Position numbers and translations under genes: made by a program
Assembly (NCBI RefSeq): GCF_002532075.1
Contig: NZ_LYXE01000170.1
Location: forward strand, 62,001-126,000
Reading direction: 5' to 3'
Length of the DNA stretch: 64,000 nt
From: Candidatus Chloroploca asiatica
GTDB taxonomy: Bacteria > Chloroflexota > Chloroflexia > Chloroflexales > Chloroflexaceae
In this document: piece by piece, positions 27,552 to 37,517 of the stretch
Layout: each line of letters opens with the position of its first letter
How positions within the stretch are numbered: position 1 is the stretch's first letter
Notes under the pieces: generated by a model
Databases searched by the model: none
Told to the model about the DNA's origin: nothing
Seen by the model: only the letters and a program-made list of their open reading frames with translations

Positions 27552-28094
27552 ATGCGCGATGACATTGCTAGGGTCTTGATTCCATCCGATCAAATCCAGT
27601 CACGGGTTCATGAGTTGGCAAGGCAGATTACTCAGGATTATGCCGAGTGTGACACCCTCTTGCTGGTGGGGGTGCTCAAGGGATGTGCGACCTTTATGGT
27701 GGATCTGGCACGTGCCATTGACCTGCCCCTGTCGATAGACTATATTGCCATTGCGAGCTATGGTGCCAGCACCGAGTCGAGTGGCGTTGTCCGGATGCTC
27801 AAGGATCTCGAGACGGATATTGCCGGTCGCCATATCTTGATTGTCGAGGATATTATTGATAGCGGTCTGACCCTTGCCTATTTGTGTGCCCAACTTCAGC
27901 GGCGGAACCCCGCCAGTCTGCGTATCTGTACCCTGCTCAATAAGCCCGAACGCCGCAAAGCCGAGGTCAAGGTTGATTATCTGGGCTTTGATATCCCCAA
28001 TGAGTTTGTGGTTGGCTATGGCCTGGATTATGCTGAACGTTACCGCAATCTCCCTTATATCGGCATTCTGCGCCCCGAAATCTATGCCGAGTGA
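27552..28094 (+). CDS. hpt: Hypoxanthine phosphoribosyltransferase
   Basis: 180 residues, family-typical length. The purine-PRPP motif HILIVEDIIDSGLTLAYL carries the acidic pair that binds PRPP, and VGVLKGCATFMVDLARAI is the conserved LKG loop. It converts hypoxanthine or guanine and PRPP to IMP or GMP in the cytoplasm. ATG 27552 is preferred for AGGAG 7 nt upstream over a frame from 27489 that overlaps tilS. It lies in the tilS-hpt-ftsH cluster. Confidence 0.95.
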   Translation: MRDDIARVLIPSDQIQSRVHELARQITQDYAECDTLLLVGVLKGCATFMVDLARAIDLPLSIDYIAIASYGASTESSGVVRMLKDLETDIAGRHILIVEDIIDSGLTLAYLCAQLQRRNPASLRICTLLNKPERRKAEVKVDYLGFDIPNEFVVGYGLDYAERYRNLPYIGILRPEIYAE

Positions 28095-28127
28095 TCTAGA
28101 TTACAAATATGGTGTGATCTGGTTCCC

Positions 28128-28156
28128 TTGAAGCAGGCGCATCACTCTGTTATACT
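28128..28156 (+). promoter_or_regulatory. Promoter for ftsH
   Basis: TTGAAG (28128-28133) and TATACT (28151-28156), 17-nt spacing, about 180 nt before the start codon. Confidence 0.6.
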
Positions 28157-28218
28157 GCAATATACGTTCACAATGCCTCCGGTTAGGGTGTTGGGGCCTA
28201 CGGCCCCCAAAAATTGAG

Positions 28219-28269
28219 TTGTAGTTGGTCAACAACACCAGCTGTGCTGGCATTGTTGACCAACTACAA
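28219..28269 (+). repeat. Palindrome in the ftsH leader
   Basis: 24-nt arms 28219-28242 and 28246-28269 with one 2-nt internal mismatch and a TGT loop; a shorter GGGGCC-TAC-GGCCCC hairpin precedes it at 28193-28207. Both fall between the inferred ftsH promoter and the gene, so they would be in its 5' leader and may attenuate or stabilise the RNA. Confidence 0.7.
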
Positions 28270-28338
28270 TACGGGTTTGAAAGACTCCCGAGTTGGCACG
28301 GAGAGAGCACAGAGCTTTTGGAAGGGTAGAAGTAACAT

Positions 28339-30276
28339 ATGGGTGACAATCGCTGGCTGAAAAATAGTTTTGTCTATCTGATCATTCTGGTCGCGGCTCT
28401 GGCGCTCTTCTTTCAGTATTTTGGTGGCTCAACAACCCAAAATAATGAAAAAGGTATCGCCGAAGTCATTACTGATATCGAGGCTGGGCGCGTTGCAACA
28501 ATTCAAGCCCAGGCCGGTGATGAGCAGATCATTGTCCAATATCGTGATGGGAGTGAGTATCGCTCGCGCCTCGAGACTGGTGATAGTGTGATGTCGCTGC
28601 TGGCAAGCTATGGTATTCCTTTGAATAGCAATGATGGCGGGCCGGTGAGTGTTCAGGTTGCCCCTGCACCAGCATGGGGTGGTCTGCTGAGCATCTTTAC
28701 GATCTTGTTGCCAACCTTGCTGCTGATTGGTTTCTTTGTCTTCTTTATGCGCCAGGCGCAGGGTTCGAATAATCAGGCGATGTCGTTTGGCAAGAGCCGC
28801 GCACGCATGTTTGCCGGTGATAAGCCAACGGTGACCTTTGCCGATGTCGCCGGACAGGAAGAGGCGAAACAGGATCTGACCGAGATTGTCGAGTTCCTGA
28901 AGTTCCCTGATAAGTTTGCCGCCCTCGGTGCCCGTATTCCGCGTGGTGTGCTGATGGTTGGCCCTCCCGGCACAGGCAAGACGCTCCTGTCGCGTGCGGT
29001 CGCCGGTGAGGCTGGGGTGCCTTTCTTTAGCATCTCTGGTTCTGAGTTTGTCGAGATGTTTGTTGGTGTTGGTGCGTCGCGTGTGCGTGATCTCTTCGAT
29101 CAGGCCAAGCGCAATGCGCCGTGTATCGTTTTTATTGATGAGATCGATGCGGTTGGCCGTCAGCGTGGGGCCGGGCTCGGTGGTTCGCACGATGAGCGCG
29201 AGCAGACGCTCAACCAGATCCTGGTCGAAATGGATGGCTTCGATACCAATACCAATGTGATTGTGGTCGCCGCCACCAACCGGCCCGATGTGCTCGATCC
29301 GGCGTTGATCCGGCCCGGTCGTTTCGACCGTCAGGTTGTGCTTGATGCACCCGATGTCCGTGGCCGCATTGATATCCTCAAGGTGCATACCAAGGGCAAG
29401 CCACTGGCTGATGATATCAACATGGAGATCATTGCCCGTCTGACGCCTGGCTTCTCGGGGGCTGATCTGATGAATGCGGTCAATGAGGCCGCCATTCTGG
29501 CCGCCCGGCGCTCGAAGAAGAAGATCGGGATGTCTGAACTTCAAGACTCGATCGAGCGTGTTGCGCTCGGTGGCCCCGAGCGCCGCTCACGGGTGATGAC
29601 TGACCGCAAAAAACTGGTGGTTGCGTACCACGAGTCAGGACACGCGATTACTGGTGCGGCCATGCCCCGCGCCAATCGCCTCCAGAAGGTGACGATTATT
29701 CCGCGTGGTCGCGCCGGTGGGTATGCCCTCTTCTTGCCGGATGAGGATAACCTGGGCCTGCAGAGCCTGGCCTACTTCAAAGCTGATATGGTTGTGGCGA
29801 TGGGTGGCCGTGCCGCCGAAGAGATTATCTTTGGGCCAGAAGAGATTACGACTGGGGCGTCGGCTGACCTGGTCAGTGTGACCCGCACCGCTCGCTCGAT
29901 GGTCACGCGGTATGGTATGAGTAATAAACTCGGGCCAATCGTCTTTGGCGAAAAGGAAGAGTTGATCTTCCTGGGCCGCGAGATTAGCGAGCAGCGCAAC
30001 TATGGTGATGAGGTTGCCCGCCAGATCGACTCGGAAGTGCATCGCCTGGCGACCGAAGCCTACGAGACGGCCTATCAGGTTCTGATCAATAACCGTGATG
30101 TGCTCGACGATATGGCGAATGCCTTGCTCGAGTTCGAGACGGTCGAAGGTGAACAACTCGCTGAGTTGATGAGCCGGGTCAAGCCGATGGTGATTGATAT
30201 GACCCGTCAGAATGGCACTCGGCAGCAGAATACACCTTCGCTGCCACCGCCTGCTTCAGGGACGTTGCCCGCGTAA
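28339..30276 (+). CDS. ftsH: ATP-dependent zinc metalloprotease FtsH
   Basis: 645 residues. Two membrane helices (about 10-28 and 115-137) flank a short periplasmic domain. The AAA domain has Walker A GPPGTGKT (208-215), Walker B-like [13 protein letters not shown], and the second region of homology with [18 protein letters not shown]. The zinc-binding HESGH is at 431-435, with a downstream protease domain. FtsH forms a membrane hexamer that degrades misfolded membrane proteins and regulated substrates. A GGAAGGG tract lies upstream of the ATG. Palindromes fill its 5' leader and its 3' flank. The tail is Pro-rich and low complexity (SLPPPASG). Confidence 0.97.
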   Translation: MGDNRWLKNSFVYLIILVAALALFFQYFGGSTTQNNEKGIAEVITDIEAGRVATIQAQAGDEQIIVQYRDGSEYRSRLETGDSVMSLLASYGIPLNSNDGGPVSVQVAPAPAWGGLLSIFTILLPTLLLIGFFVFFMRQAQGSNNQAMSFGKSRARMFAGDKPTVTFADVAGQEEAKQDLTEIVEFLKFPDKFAALGARIPRGVLMVGPPGTGKTLLSRAVAGEAGVPFFSISGSEFVEMFVGVGASRVRDLFDQAKRNAPCIVFIDEIDAVGRQRGAGLGGSHDEREQTLNQILVEMDGFDTNTNVIVVAATNRPDVLDPALIRPGRFDRQVVLDAPDVRGRIDILKVHTKGKPLADDINMEIIARLTPGFSGADLMNAVNEAAILAARRSKKKIGMSELQDSIERVALGGPERRSRVMTDRKKLVVAYHESGHAITGAAMPRANRLQKVTIIPRGRAGGYALFLPDEDNLGLQSLAYFKADMVVAMGGRAAEEIIFGPEEITTGASADLVSVTRTARSMVTRYGMSNKLGPIVFGEKEELIFLGREISEQRNYGDEVARQIDSEVHRLATEAYETAYQVLINNRDVLDDMANALLEFETVEGEQLAELMSRVKPMVIDMTRQNGTRQQNTPSLPPPASGTLPA

Positions 30277-30293
30277 CGTCTCGCAGAAACACT

Positions 30294-30327
30294 AACGCAA
30301 AGGGGGCCACAAGGCCCCCTTTGCGTT
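30294..30327 (+). terminator. ftsH terminator
   Basis: 15-bp perfect arms 30294-30308 and 30313-30327, loop ACAA, with TTTTT at 30334. Confidence 0.85.
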
Positions 30328-30354
30328 GCTGCTTTTTACTCTGTAACCTAATTG

Positions 30355-30398
30355 CTGCTCTGGTGCCGAAGCCAGTGCTCCCTTCGGCACCAGAGCAG
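30355..30398. repeat. 17-bp palindrome
   Basis: Arms 30355-30371 and 30382-30398 with a 10-nt loop, between convergent ftsH and aldehyde dehydrogenase. Confidence 0.75.
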
Positions 30399-30447
30399 CA
30401 GACGTACTTCACAAACTACTTGTCTTATACCAATTCCGCCTGAAGGA

Positions 30448-30490
30448 GCCGCATGGTCATGCTGAGCGCAGCGAAGCATGACCATGCGGC
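30448..30490. repeat. 16-bp palindrome within a dispersed repeat
   Basis: Arms 30448-30463 and 30475-30490; loop GAGCGCAGCGA. Its surroundings (about 30421-30505) match segments at 51060-51110 and, in reverse, 51444-51472. It lies just downstream of the aldehyde dehydrogenase stop. Confidence 0.7.
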
Positions 30491-30512
30491 CTCCTCAACG
30501 GTAAATGGTCTT

Positions 30513-32009
30513 TTAGTCGGCGTTGTCAATCTGCGCCCGCTGCAAACTACCACTATAGTCGACATAGACGCTCTTCCACTCGCTAAACACATCAAGCATT
30601 GTCGGCCCCGCCTCGCGGTGGCCGTTGCCGGTCGCTTTTACCCCGCCAAAGGGCAGGTGTATTTCGGCGCCGATCGTTGGTGCATTGATGTAGACAATGC
30701 CTGCTTCGAGTTCGTGCATTGCCCGGTAGGCTGCATTGATGTCCCGCGTATAGATCGACGAAGAGAGCCCATACGCGACATCGTTGGCGACGGCAAGGGC
30801 TTCATCAAGGCTCTCAACTTCGATGACACTCAAGACCGGCCCAAAGATCTCCTCGCGGGCAATGCGCATCGTCGGACGTACCCCTGTAAAGATCGTCGGC
30901 TGCACAAACCAACCGTTGGCATACGATCCTTCGGTGAGCCGGTTCCCCCCACAGCGCAGCGTCGCCCCCTCGGATTTGCCCACCTCGATATAGCCAAGCA
31001 CCCGCTCGAGTTGCGCTTCATTGACCAGTGGCCCCATGTCGGTCGCGGGGTGCAAGCCGTTGCCAACGCGCAACGCCTGCGCACGGCCCACCAGGCGCTC
31101 GATCAAGGCCGCGGCGACCTTGCGATGGACAATGACGCGGCTGGTTGCTGTACAGCGCTGCCCTGTCGTGCCAAAGGCCGCCCAGACGACGCCCTGCTCG
31201 ACCAGATCAAGGTCGGCATCGTCCATCACGATCAGCGGATTCTTGCCACCCATTTCGAGGCTGACCCGCTTGATCTGCCTGGCACCCAACTCGTAGACCA
31301 GACGCCCAACTTCGGTGCTGCCGGTAAAAGAGAGCACCGGCACATCGGGATGCTCGACCAGGGGCTGACCGGCACTCGGCCCGTGGCCGGTCACAATATT
31401 GACGACCCCCGGCGGCAAGCCTGCTTCAACGAGGCACTCGACCAGGTTAAAGGTACTGATTGATGCATCTTCACCGGGTTTGATCACCACCGTATTGCCA
31501 CAGACGAGCGCAGGCAACATCTTCCACGACGCAATCGCCATCGGGAAGTTCCACGGCGTAATCATGCCAATCACGCCAATCGGCTGGCGCATACTCATCT
31601 GAAACTTGTTGGGCAACTCTGACGGCGTGGTGACCCCGTGCATCCGGCGTCCCTCACTGCCGGCGTATTGTGCCATACCAATAGCTTCGACAATATCGCC
31701 GCCCGCCTCAAAGAGCGGCTTGCCCATTTCACGGGTCAAATCGTGGCTATAGCGGTCTTTGCGGGCCAGGAGCAGATCGGCAGCCCTCAGCAAAATCTCG
31801 CCGCGGCGAGGTGCCGGCACCTTGCGCCAGGTTGCATAGGCCGCCTTGGCCGCAGTAACGGCGGCCTCAACATCATCGGCATTGCTATCCTGAAAGATGC
31901 CGACGACATCAGCGGTATCCGCCGGATTGCGCCGCTCAAACGTCTTGCCACCCAGACTCGGCACAAACTCCCCATTAATAAAATTCATGAACAGACGCGC
32001 CTCAGACAT
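30513..32009 (-). CDS. NAD(P)-dependent aldehyde dehydrogenase (ALDH superfamily)
   Basis: 498 residues. The catalytic Cys286 ([13 protein letters not shown]), general-base Glu252 ([13 protein letters not shown]) and transition-state Asn154 (TPWNFPMA) are present, with the GSTEVGR cofactor loop. The sequence ([16 protein letters not shown] near the end) resembles the alpha-ketoglutarate-semialdehyde and aminoadipate-semialdehyde group, but the substrate is uncertain. ATG 32009 is chosen for AAGGAG about 6 nt upstream. It is divergent from the Uma2 gene and convergent with ftsH across several palindromes. Confidence 0.93.
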   Translation of the reverse strand: MSEARLFMNFINGEFVPSLGGKTFERRNPADTADVVGIFQDSNADDVEAAVTAAKAAYATWRKVPAPRRGEILLRAADLLLARKDRYSHDLTREMGKPLFEAGGDIVEAIGMAQYAGSEGRRMHGVTTPSELPNKFQMSMRQPIGVIGMITPWNFPMAIASWKMLPALVCGNTVVIKPGEDASISTFNLVECLVEAGLPPGVVNIVTGHGPSAGQPLVEHPDVPVLSFTGSTEVGRLVYELGARQIKRVSLEMGGKNPLIVMDDADLDLVEQGVVWAAFGTTGQRCTATSRVIVHRKVAAALIERLVGRAQALRVGNGLHPATDMGPLVNEAQLERVLGYIEVGKSEGATLRCGGNRLTEGSYANGWFVQPTIFTGVRPTMRIAREEIFGPVLSVIEVESLDEALAVANDVAYGLSSSIYTRDINAAYRAMHELEAGIVYINAPTIGAEIHLPFGGVKATGNGHREAGPTMLDVFSEWKSVYVDYSGSLQRAQIDNAD

Positions 32010-32082
32010 CCTTGTCTCCTTCTTCTTCAAACGAGCCTGGGTCTATGGTACCATATGGTCAAAGCTCAAAAATCAACCCTAA

Positions 32083-32121
32083 CATGTGACTGCTGGCGAC
32101 TATGCCGCGAGCAGTCACATG
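32083..32121. repeat. 12-bp palindrome between divergent genes
   Basis: CATGTGACTGCT (32083-32094) and its complement (32110-32121) with a 15-nt spacer, between divergent ALDH and Uma2. Confidence 0.7.
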
Positions 32122-32179
32122 ACCCTTGCCCCATTCTTTAGGCCTGCGATAGCAAGCATGGAACAAACGAGGCTTCCCG

Positions 32180-32857
32180 ATGCGTGTTTCTCCACCTGAA
32201 CAAGCGTTATTAGATCAATTGCTGCATTCACCACGTTTACCCGTTGTTGCCCAGCAGCTCGAGGCGATGCTTGCTGAGGAACGAGCGAAGCGACAACAGT
32301 TCATTGATGCGATTAGTGAAGCTGAAAAAGCCGAGTTTATTAATGGAGAGAAGATCGTGCATTCCCCAGTACGTTTACGTCATAATATTACTGCAAAGCG
32401 TCTGCTGATTTTGCTTGACACCTATGTCGGCAAGCACGATCTCGGGTATGTTGGCTATGAAAAGATGATGATCTCGCTGACACGCAATGACTATGAGCCG
32501 GATATCTGTTTCTTCAAGGCAGCGACTGCGAGCGGATTTGAGCCTGATCAGATGCGTTTTCCGGCTCCAGATCTGATTATCGAGGTTCTTTCGCCATTAA
32601 CGGAAGCCAATGACCGAGGCGTGAAGTTTGATGACTATGCGGCTCACGGGGTTGATGAATACTGGCTGCTTGATCCGGTAGCCGAAATCATCGAGCAGTA
32701 CTGGCTCGTTGATGGGCAGTACGAACTTGCCATCAAAGCACGCTCTGGGGAGATACGCAGCATTGTACTCAGTGCGTTTGTGATTCCCGTGCGGGCGCTT
32801 TTTGATGATGCCATCAACCGTGAAACGCTGCGTAGGCTAGTGCAAGGAGAAGGATAA
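32180..32857 (+). CDS. Uma2 family (DUF820) predicted endonuclease
   Basis: 225 residues. The PD-(D/E)XK core is seen as YEPDICFF, APDLIIEVLSP and KFDDYAAHGVDEYWLLDP, spaced as in the Uma2/DUF820 family that is greatly expanded in Chloroflexota and cyanobacteria. An N-terminal helical extension of about 45 residues (QLEAMLAEERAKRQQ) precedes it. The biological role of the family is unclear; it is likely a nuclease. GAGG lies 7-8 nt before the ATG. It is bounded by palindromes on both sides and looks monocistronic. Confidence 0.85.
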   Translation: MRVSPPEQALLDQLLHSPRLPVVAQQLEAMLAEERAKRQQFIDAISEAEKAEFINGEKIVHSPVRLRHNITAKRLLILLDTYVGKHDLGYVGYEKMMISLTRNDYEPDICFFKAATASGFEPDQMRFPAPDLIIEVLSPLTEANDRGVKFDDYAAHGVDEYWLLDPVAEIIEQYWLVDGQYELAIKARSGEIRSIVLSAFVIPVRALFDDAINRETLRRLVQGEG

Positions 32858-32892
32858 GCCCGAAGCACGCTCTGCGGGCCTCGGGCTTGCTT

Positions 32893-32939
32893 GCCTTGCG
32901 CACAAAAAGCCAGCTACGCTGGCTTTTTGTGCGCAAGGC
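32893..32939. terminator. 22-bp perfect palindrome with UACG-type loop
   Basis: Arms 32893-32914 and 32918-32939 around GCCAGC-TAC-GCTGGC; T5 lies in the 3' arm. Bidirectional between convergent Uma2 and carboxylase genes. Confidence 0.85.
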
Positions 32940-32952
32940 GGTGTTTGGTATT

Positions 32953-34506
32953 CTAAAGCGGAATATTGCCATGCTTGCGTGTAGGCATACTCTGGCGTTT
33001 GGTACGGGCGATTTTGAGGGCTTTGATCAGGGCGGGGCGTGTTTCGCGTGGTTCAATGACCGCATCAATGTAACCCCGTTCGGCGGCGACATAGGGATTC
33101 GCAAAACGGCTCTGGTAATCATTGATGAGTTCCGCCAGGCGTTGCTGCGGATCGCGAGCTTCGGCAAGCTCTTTGCGGAAGATGATGCGGACAGCGGCAT
33201 CCACGCCCATCACGGCAATCTCGGCAGTCGGCCAGGCAAAGTTGAAGTCGGCGCGGATATGCTTCGAGGCCATCACATCATAGGCCCCGCCATAGGCTTT
33301 GCGGGTGATCACGGTCAGCTTAGGCACCGTTGCCTCACAATAGGCATAGAGCAACTTGGCACCGTGGCGAATAATGCCGCCATACTCTTGCTGCGTCCCC
33401 GGCATAAAACCCGGCACATCGACAAAGGTCAGCAGGGGAATATTGAAAGCGTCGCAGAAGCGCACAAAACGCGCCCCCTTGACTGAACTATCAATATCGA
33501 GGGTACCTGCCATCTGCATCGGCTGGTTGGCCACGACGCCGACGACATTGCCATCGAGGCGGGCAAAGCCGATCACAAGATTGCGTGCCCAGTAGGGCTG
33601 CACCTCAAAGAAGAAGCCATCGTCAACCACGGCTTCAATCACGCTGACCATATCGTAGGCTTTGCGCGGATTATCAGGAACAATCGTCTGCAACGCCTCG
33701 TCCATGCGCTCGGGATCATCTTCGGGGGCCTGGTAGGGCGGATCTTCCATATTGTTCGAGGGCAAGAACGAGAAGAGCAACCGCATCTGTTCGAAGCTCT
33801 CTTCTTCGCTATCGGTGGCAAAATGGGCCACACCACTGCGCGAATTGTGGGTCATCGCGCCGCCAAGCTCCTCAAAGCCGACTTCCTCACCCGTGACCGT
33901 CTTGATGACATCGGGGCCAGTAATAAACATCTGGCTAGAGCCTTTGACCATCATAATGAAGTCGGTCATAATCGGCGAATAGACCGCCCCACCGGCACAC
34001 GGCCCGGCAATAATCGAGAGTTGCGGAATCACCCCGCTACTCAAGACATTGCGGTAGAAGATCTCGGCATAACCCCCAAGACTCACCACACCCTCTTGAA
34101 TGCGTGCGCCGCCCGAGTCGTTGATGCCAATGCATGGCACACCCATGCGGAGGGCAAGATCCATCACCTTGCAGATCTTCTCGGCAAAAACCTCGCCGAG
34201 ACTCCCGCCAAAAATCGTAAAATCCTGGGCAAAGACACAGACCGGGCGCCCATCAATGGTGCCATGGCCGGTTACGACGCCATCACCAAGCGGCTTGCGG
34301 CGTTCCATACCAAACGCAGCGGTGCGATGCACCGCAAACGCATCAAGTTCAACAAAAGAACCTGGATCAAGCAAGAGATCGATGCGTTCACGGGCCGTCT
34401 TTTTGCCACGCTCATGCTGCTTCTCGATGGCCTGGGGATCACCGGTCTGGGCTTTTTCGCGTCGTTGGCGTAGCTCTTCGATCTTTTCTGCGGTCGTCTG
34501 TGACAT
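32953..34506 (-). CDS. Acyl-CoA carboxylase, carboxyltransferase beta subunit (acetyl/propionyl-CoA type)
   Basis: 517 residues, the standard length of PccB/AccD5-type subunits. Two crotonase-like halves are visible: N-half with [11 protein letters not shown] and a [15 protein letters not shown] loop, C-half with [18 protein letters not shown] and [15 protein letters not shown]. It transfers CO2 from carboxybiotin to acetyl-, propionyl- or another acyl-CoA. In Chloroflexia such subunits serve the 3-hydroxypropionate bicycle or propionate metabolism, which is a suggestion only. No biotin carboxylase or carrier gene is in the window. ATG 34506 has GGAG 7 nt upstream. Its first 68 nt overlap the 3' end of the upstream WecG gene. 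Confidence 0.9.
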   Translation of the reverse strand: MSQTTAEKIEELRQRREKAQTGDPQAIEKQHERGKKTARERIDLLLDPGSFVELDAFAVHRTAAFGMERRKPLGDGVVTGHGTIDGRPVCVFAQDFTIFGGSLGEVFAEKICKVMDLALRMGVPCIGINDSGGARIQEGVVSLGGYAEIFYRNVLSSGVIPQLSIIAGPCAGGAVYSPIMTDFIMMVKGSSQMFITGPDVIKTVTGEEVGFEELGGAMTHNSRSGVAHFATDSEEESFEQMRLLFSFLPSNNMEDPPYQAPEDDPERMDEALQTIVPDNPRKAYDMVSVIEAVVDDGFFFEVQPYWARNLVIGFARLDGNVVGVVANQPMQMAGTLDIDSSVKGARFVRFCDAFNIPLLTFVDVPGFMPGTQQEYGGIIRHGAKLLYAYCEATVPKLTVITRKAYGGAYDVMASKHIRADFNFAWPTAEIAVMGVDAAVRIIFRKELAEARDPQQRLAELINDYQSRFANPYVAAERGYIDAVIEPRETRPALIKALKIARTKRQSMPTRKHGNIPL

Positions 34507-35281
34507 CAGGATACTCCGTGAACATACGAGGGTTCGCACCCTCCAACCTATAAGCAGTAGACATGACACGCCAGCAAAAATAGGGGACGGCATCAATGAT
34601 ACGTCGCCAGCGACGTGGCTGGGAAACAAGACGATAGAGCCATTCTAAACCAAGCTGGCGTACCCATGCGGGCGCAAAAGGCACCCGTCCGGCAAGATAG
34701 TCAAAGACACCACCGACCCCCACGGCGACGGGAACCTGGAGGATCGGTTGATTACGGGCAATCCAGAGATCCTGTTTGGGGTGACCATAGGCCACGAGCA
34801 AGATATCAGGGCGAGCGGATCGGATCACCTGTTGCAAGAAGGGCTCGTGGTGCGGGGCTGGCGAACCCGCCACACAGCCGACAATCGTGAGGCCAGCATA
34901 GGCTGCCTGCAAGACCGCAGCGGCCTCTTCGGCCACCCCGGGTGCTGCGCCAAGCAAAAAGAGCCGATACCCACGTTCAGCGGCGAGTTGGGCGAGGCGA
35001 TGGGTGAGCCTGACACCGGTCACGCGACCGCGCAGAGGCGTCCCAAGATAACGTGCGGCGAGCAAGACCCCTATGCCGTCGGCGGTACAGAGATCCGCCT
35101 GGGCAAGTACCTCGGCAAAGCAAGGATTGCGTGCGGCCTCATTGATGAATTCAGGGTTGACCGTACAGATCTGGTGGGCACCTCCGCTTTCAAGCATCGC
35201 GGCAATCCGCGTGACGGCCTCCGCTTCGATCACATCGTCAATCGCTACGCCAAGGATCTGCACTCGTCGTGGATGCGTCAA
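34439..35281 (-). CDS. WecG/TagA/CpsF family glycosyltransferase
   Basis: 280 residues. The family core is clear: [70 protein letters not shown] and [19 protein letters not shown]26 enzymes add N-acetylmannosaminuronate or similar sugars to lipid-linked GlcNAc in surface polymer synthesis, at the inner membrane. The chosen TTG (35281) has a weak AAGG about 9 nt upstream; GTG at 35263 is possible. The unusually hydrophilic last 35 residues ([19 protein letters not shown]) are encoded inside the carboxylase gene start in another frame. Confidence 0.88.
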   Translation of the reverse strand: MTHPRRVQILGVAIDDVIEAEAVTRIAAMLESGGAHQICTVNPEFINEAARNPCFAEVLAQADLCTADGIGVLLAARYLGTPLRGRVTGVRLTHRLAQLAAERGYRLFLLGAAPGVAEEAAAVLQAAYAGLTIVGCVAGSPAPHHEPFLQQVIRSARPDILLVAYGHPKQDLWIARNQPILQVPVAVGVGGVFDYLAGRVPFAPAWVRQLGLEWLYRLVSQPRRWRRIIDAVPYFCWRVMSTAYRLEGANPRMFTEYPDVTDDRRKDRRATPTTRKSPDR

Positions 35282-35555
35282 GACGTTTCTACCTTCATCT
35301 TCATCAGTCCGCTAGCGTGTGTCTTAACTGGCGTTTTGACCAATTAGACAAAGTTCGCAGGCACTTGACAGTTTGCTCCCTACGGAGTGCCGACTTCAGG
35401 CGGCTGAGGCCGCCTGAAGTCGGCACTCCGACGGTCACGCAAGCATACCCCATTCTGAAACATGCCTTAAGACACGACTCTTGAGGTTCGCAGGCCCCAA
35501 GCCCCTCGCCGGAGGGCGAGGCCCGGCTGGCATAATTATAGCGTATCCTTGCCCG
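35282..35555. repeat. Dispersed palindromic element and its flank, copy 1
   Basis: No gene. The conserved flank 35343-35382 leads into a perfect 22-bp palindrome (35383-35404 / 35409-35430) with loop TGAG. About 38 of 43 flank bases match copy 2 at 51313-51352. A small CCCCTCGCC-GGA-GGGCGAGG hairpin follows near 35503-35522. It lies between the divergent WecG and aspS genes. Confidence 0.8.
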
Positions 35556-35564
35556 TGTTATAAT
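35556..35564 (+). promoter_or_regulatory. Extended -10 promoter for aspS
   Basis: TGTTATAAT (35556-35564) is an extended -10 with perfect TATAAT and no good -35 box, 32 nt before the aspS start. It excludes an upstream in-frame ATG at 35563, which lies inside it. Confidence 0.65.
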
Positions 35565-35595
35565 GAGGATTGTTTCGGTAAAAAGAGGAGAGTCT

Positions 35596-37356
35596 ATGTT
35601 TCGCTCGCACACCTGCGGCGAGCTGCGCACTGAGCATATCGGCCACGAGGTGACTCTGGCGGGGTGGGTGCATCGCCGCCGCGATCATGGTGAACTGATC
35701 TTTCTCGATTTGCGCGACCGCTATGGCATTACCCAGGTGGTTTTCGATAGCATTACGGCAATGGCCCATAAAGTGGCCGAAGAGTCGCGCTCTGAGTATG
35801 TCCTGCAGATTCGTGGACGTGTACGTGCCCGTCCGGCTGAGGCTGTGAATCCACATCTTGGGACCGGAACCATCGAAGTTGAGGCCCTCGAAGCCGAGGT
35901 TCTCAATCCTTCGCGCACCACCCCGATCTATATTGCGCAAGAGGGTGGCGAAGATGAGATGATTCGCCTCAAGTATCGCTATCTTGATCTGCGCCGCGAA
36001 CGCATGCAGCGTAACTTGATCTTGCGCCATCGGGTCATCAAATTTATGCGTGATTTCCTTGACCAGGAGGGTTTTCTTGAGATCGAGACGCCGATCTTGA
36101 TCAAGTCAACGCCCGAAGGTGCCCGTGATTATCTGGTGCCTTCACGGGTGCATCCCGGCAAGTTCTATGCCTTGCCTCAGAGCCCCCAGCAACTCAAGCA
36201 GTTGTTGATGGTCGCCGGTTATGATCGCTATTTCCAGGTCGCACGCTGCTTTCGCGATGAAGATCTGCGTGCCGATCGCCAGCCCGAGTTTACGCAGCTT
36301 GATATGGAGATGAGTTTTGTTGATCAGGAAGATGTGATCCAACTGATCGAACGCCTCTTTATTGAGCTCTGCCGCGCCGTCGTGCCCCACAAGCACGTGC
36401 CGACACCCTTTCCGCGCCTCACGTACGCCGAGGCCCTGGCCCGCTATGGCAGCGACAAACCCGATCTGCGCTATGGGCTTGAACTGATCAACCTGAGTGA
36501 TCTGCTTACGGCAACACCGTTTCAAGTCTTTCAGCAGGCTCTCGCCAATAGCGGTGAGGTCAAGGGGCTCTGCATTCCCGGCTGTGGGAGCTACTCGCGC
36601 AAGCAGATTGATGAGTTGACCGAGTTTGCGAAGATCGGTGGGGCCAGAGGGCTCGCCTGGGCGATTGTCCCTGCTGATGGTGGCGAGGTGCGCTCCTCTT
36701 TTGGGAAAAATCTGGGCGAAGGCGAGATGAGTGCCATCGTCGAACGGATGGCTGCCAAACCTGGCGATCTGCTGTTGATCGTCGCTGATCAACCATCCGT
36801 CGTGGCCGCAGCGCTCGACCGCCTGCGTCGCGAGTTTGCCCAGCGCCTCAAGCTCGCTGATCCCAATACGCTCAATTTTTCCTGGGTGCTCGACTTCCCG
36901 CTCGTCGAATGGAATGAGGACGAAGCACGTTGGGACGCTGTTCACCATCCCTTCACTGCGCCGCAGGATGCCGATATGCATCTGATGGCAACTGATCCCG
37001 GCAAGGTACGAGCCAAAGCCTATGACCTGGTGCTCAATGGGTATGAGGCCGGGGGTGGCAGCATCAGAATCCATCGCCGCGATGTGCAACAACAACTCTT
37101 TGATCTGCTTGGCATTACCCCCGAATTGGCCCAGGCACAATTTGGGCATATGCTCGAAGCCTTTGAGTATGGCGCCCCTCCTCACGGTGGCATTGCCCCT
37201 GGCATCGACCGCATCGTGATGATCCTGGCCGATGAAAGTACGATCCGTGAAGTGATGGCCTTCCCCAAGACCCAGCAGGCCGTAGATCTGATGACCGCAG
37301 CCCCATCGCCAGTCGATGAGCGGCAACTCAAAGAGTTGCATATCAACCTGCGGTAG
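35596..37356 (+). CDS. aspS: Aspartyl-tRNA synthetase, bacterial type
   Basis: 586 residues including the bacterial GAD insertion (about 290-415). The N-terminal OB fold has [20 protein letters not shown]; class II motif 2 [20 protein letters not shown] and motif 3 [15 protein letters not shown] follow. It charges tRNA-Asp in the cytoplasm. His31 in RRRDHG is the residue that in Pseudomonas AspRS favours the non-discriminating form, which also charges tRNA-Asn. If so here, Asn-tRNA would be finished by GatCAB. ATG 35596 has AGAGGAG 6-8 nt upstream; the -10 box overlaps the alternative start. Confidence 0.96.
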   Translation: MFRSHTCGELRTEHIGHEVTLAGWVHRRRDHGELIFLDLRDRYGITQVVFDSITAMAHKVAEESRSEYVLQIRGRVRARPAEAVNPHLGTGTIEVEALEAEVLNPSRTTPIYIAQEGGEDEMIRLKYRYLDLRRERMQRNLILRHRVIKFMRDFLDQEGFLEIETPILIKSTPEGARDYLVPSRVHPGKFYALPQSPQQLKQLLMVAGYDRYFQVARCFRDEDLRADRQPEFTQLDMEMSFVDQEDVIQLIERLFIELCRAVVPHKHVPTPFPRLTYAEALARYGSDKPDLRYGLELINLSDLLTATPFQVFQQALANSGEVKGLCIPGCGSYSRKQIDELTEFAKIGGARGLAWAIVPADGGEVRSSFGKNLGEGEMSAIVERMAAKPGDLLLIVADQPSVVAAALDRLRREFAQRLKLADPNTLNFSWVLDFPLVEWNEDEARWDAVHHPFTAPQDADMHLMATDPGKVRAKAYDLVLNGYEAGGGSIRIHRRDVQQQLFDLLGITPELAQAQFGHMLEAFEYGAPPHGGIAPGIDRIVMILADESTIREVMAFPKTQQAVDLMTAAPSPVDERQLKELHINLR

Positions 37357-37382
37357 GGGCACGGCGGCACCGTACCCGTACG

Positions 37383-37411
37383 GTGGGGGCACGGCAACGC
37401 CGTGCCCCCAC
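37383..37411 (+). terminator. 13-bp palindrome after aspS
   Basis: Arms 37383-37395 and 37399-37411, loop AAC; a related imperfect GGGGCACGGC segment precedes it. Confidence 0.65.
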
Positions 37412-37517
37412 GAAGTAATGGCGTTTCACCCTCAGAGTGCGTTATACTACCAAGACAATACGCGGGCGTTGATCCGTTGTCTGCCAGGACACGTTCGTGA
37501 TCCTAGGGGTATGCCAT

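Noticed and set aside
35356-35361. TTGACA in both copies of the TGAG element as a promoter
   Set aside because: No -10 box lies 16-18 nt downstream; the next bases belong to the palindrome stem.
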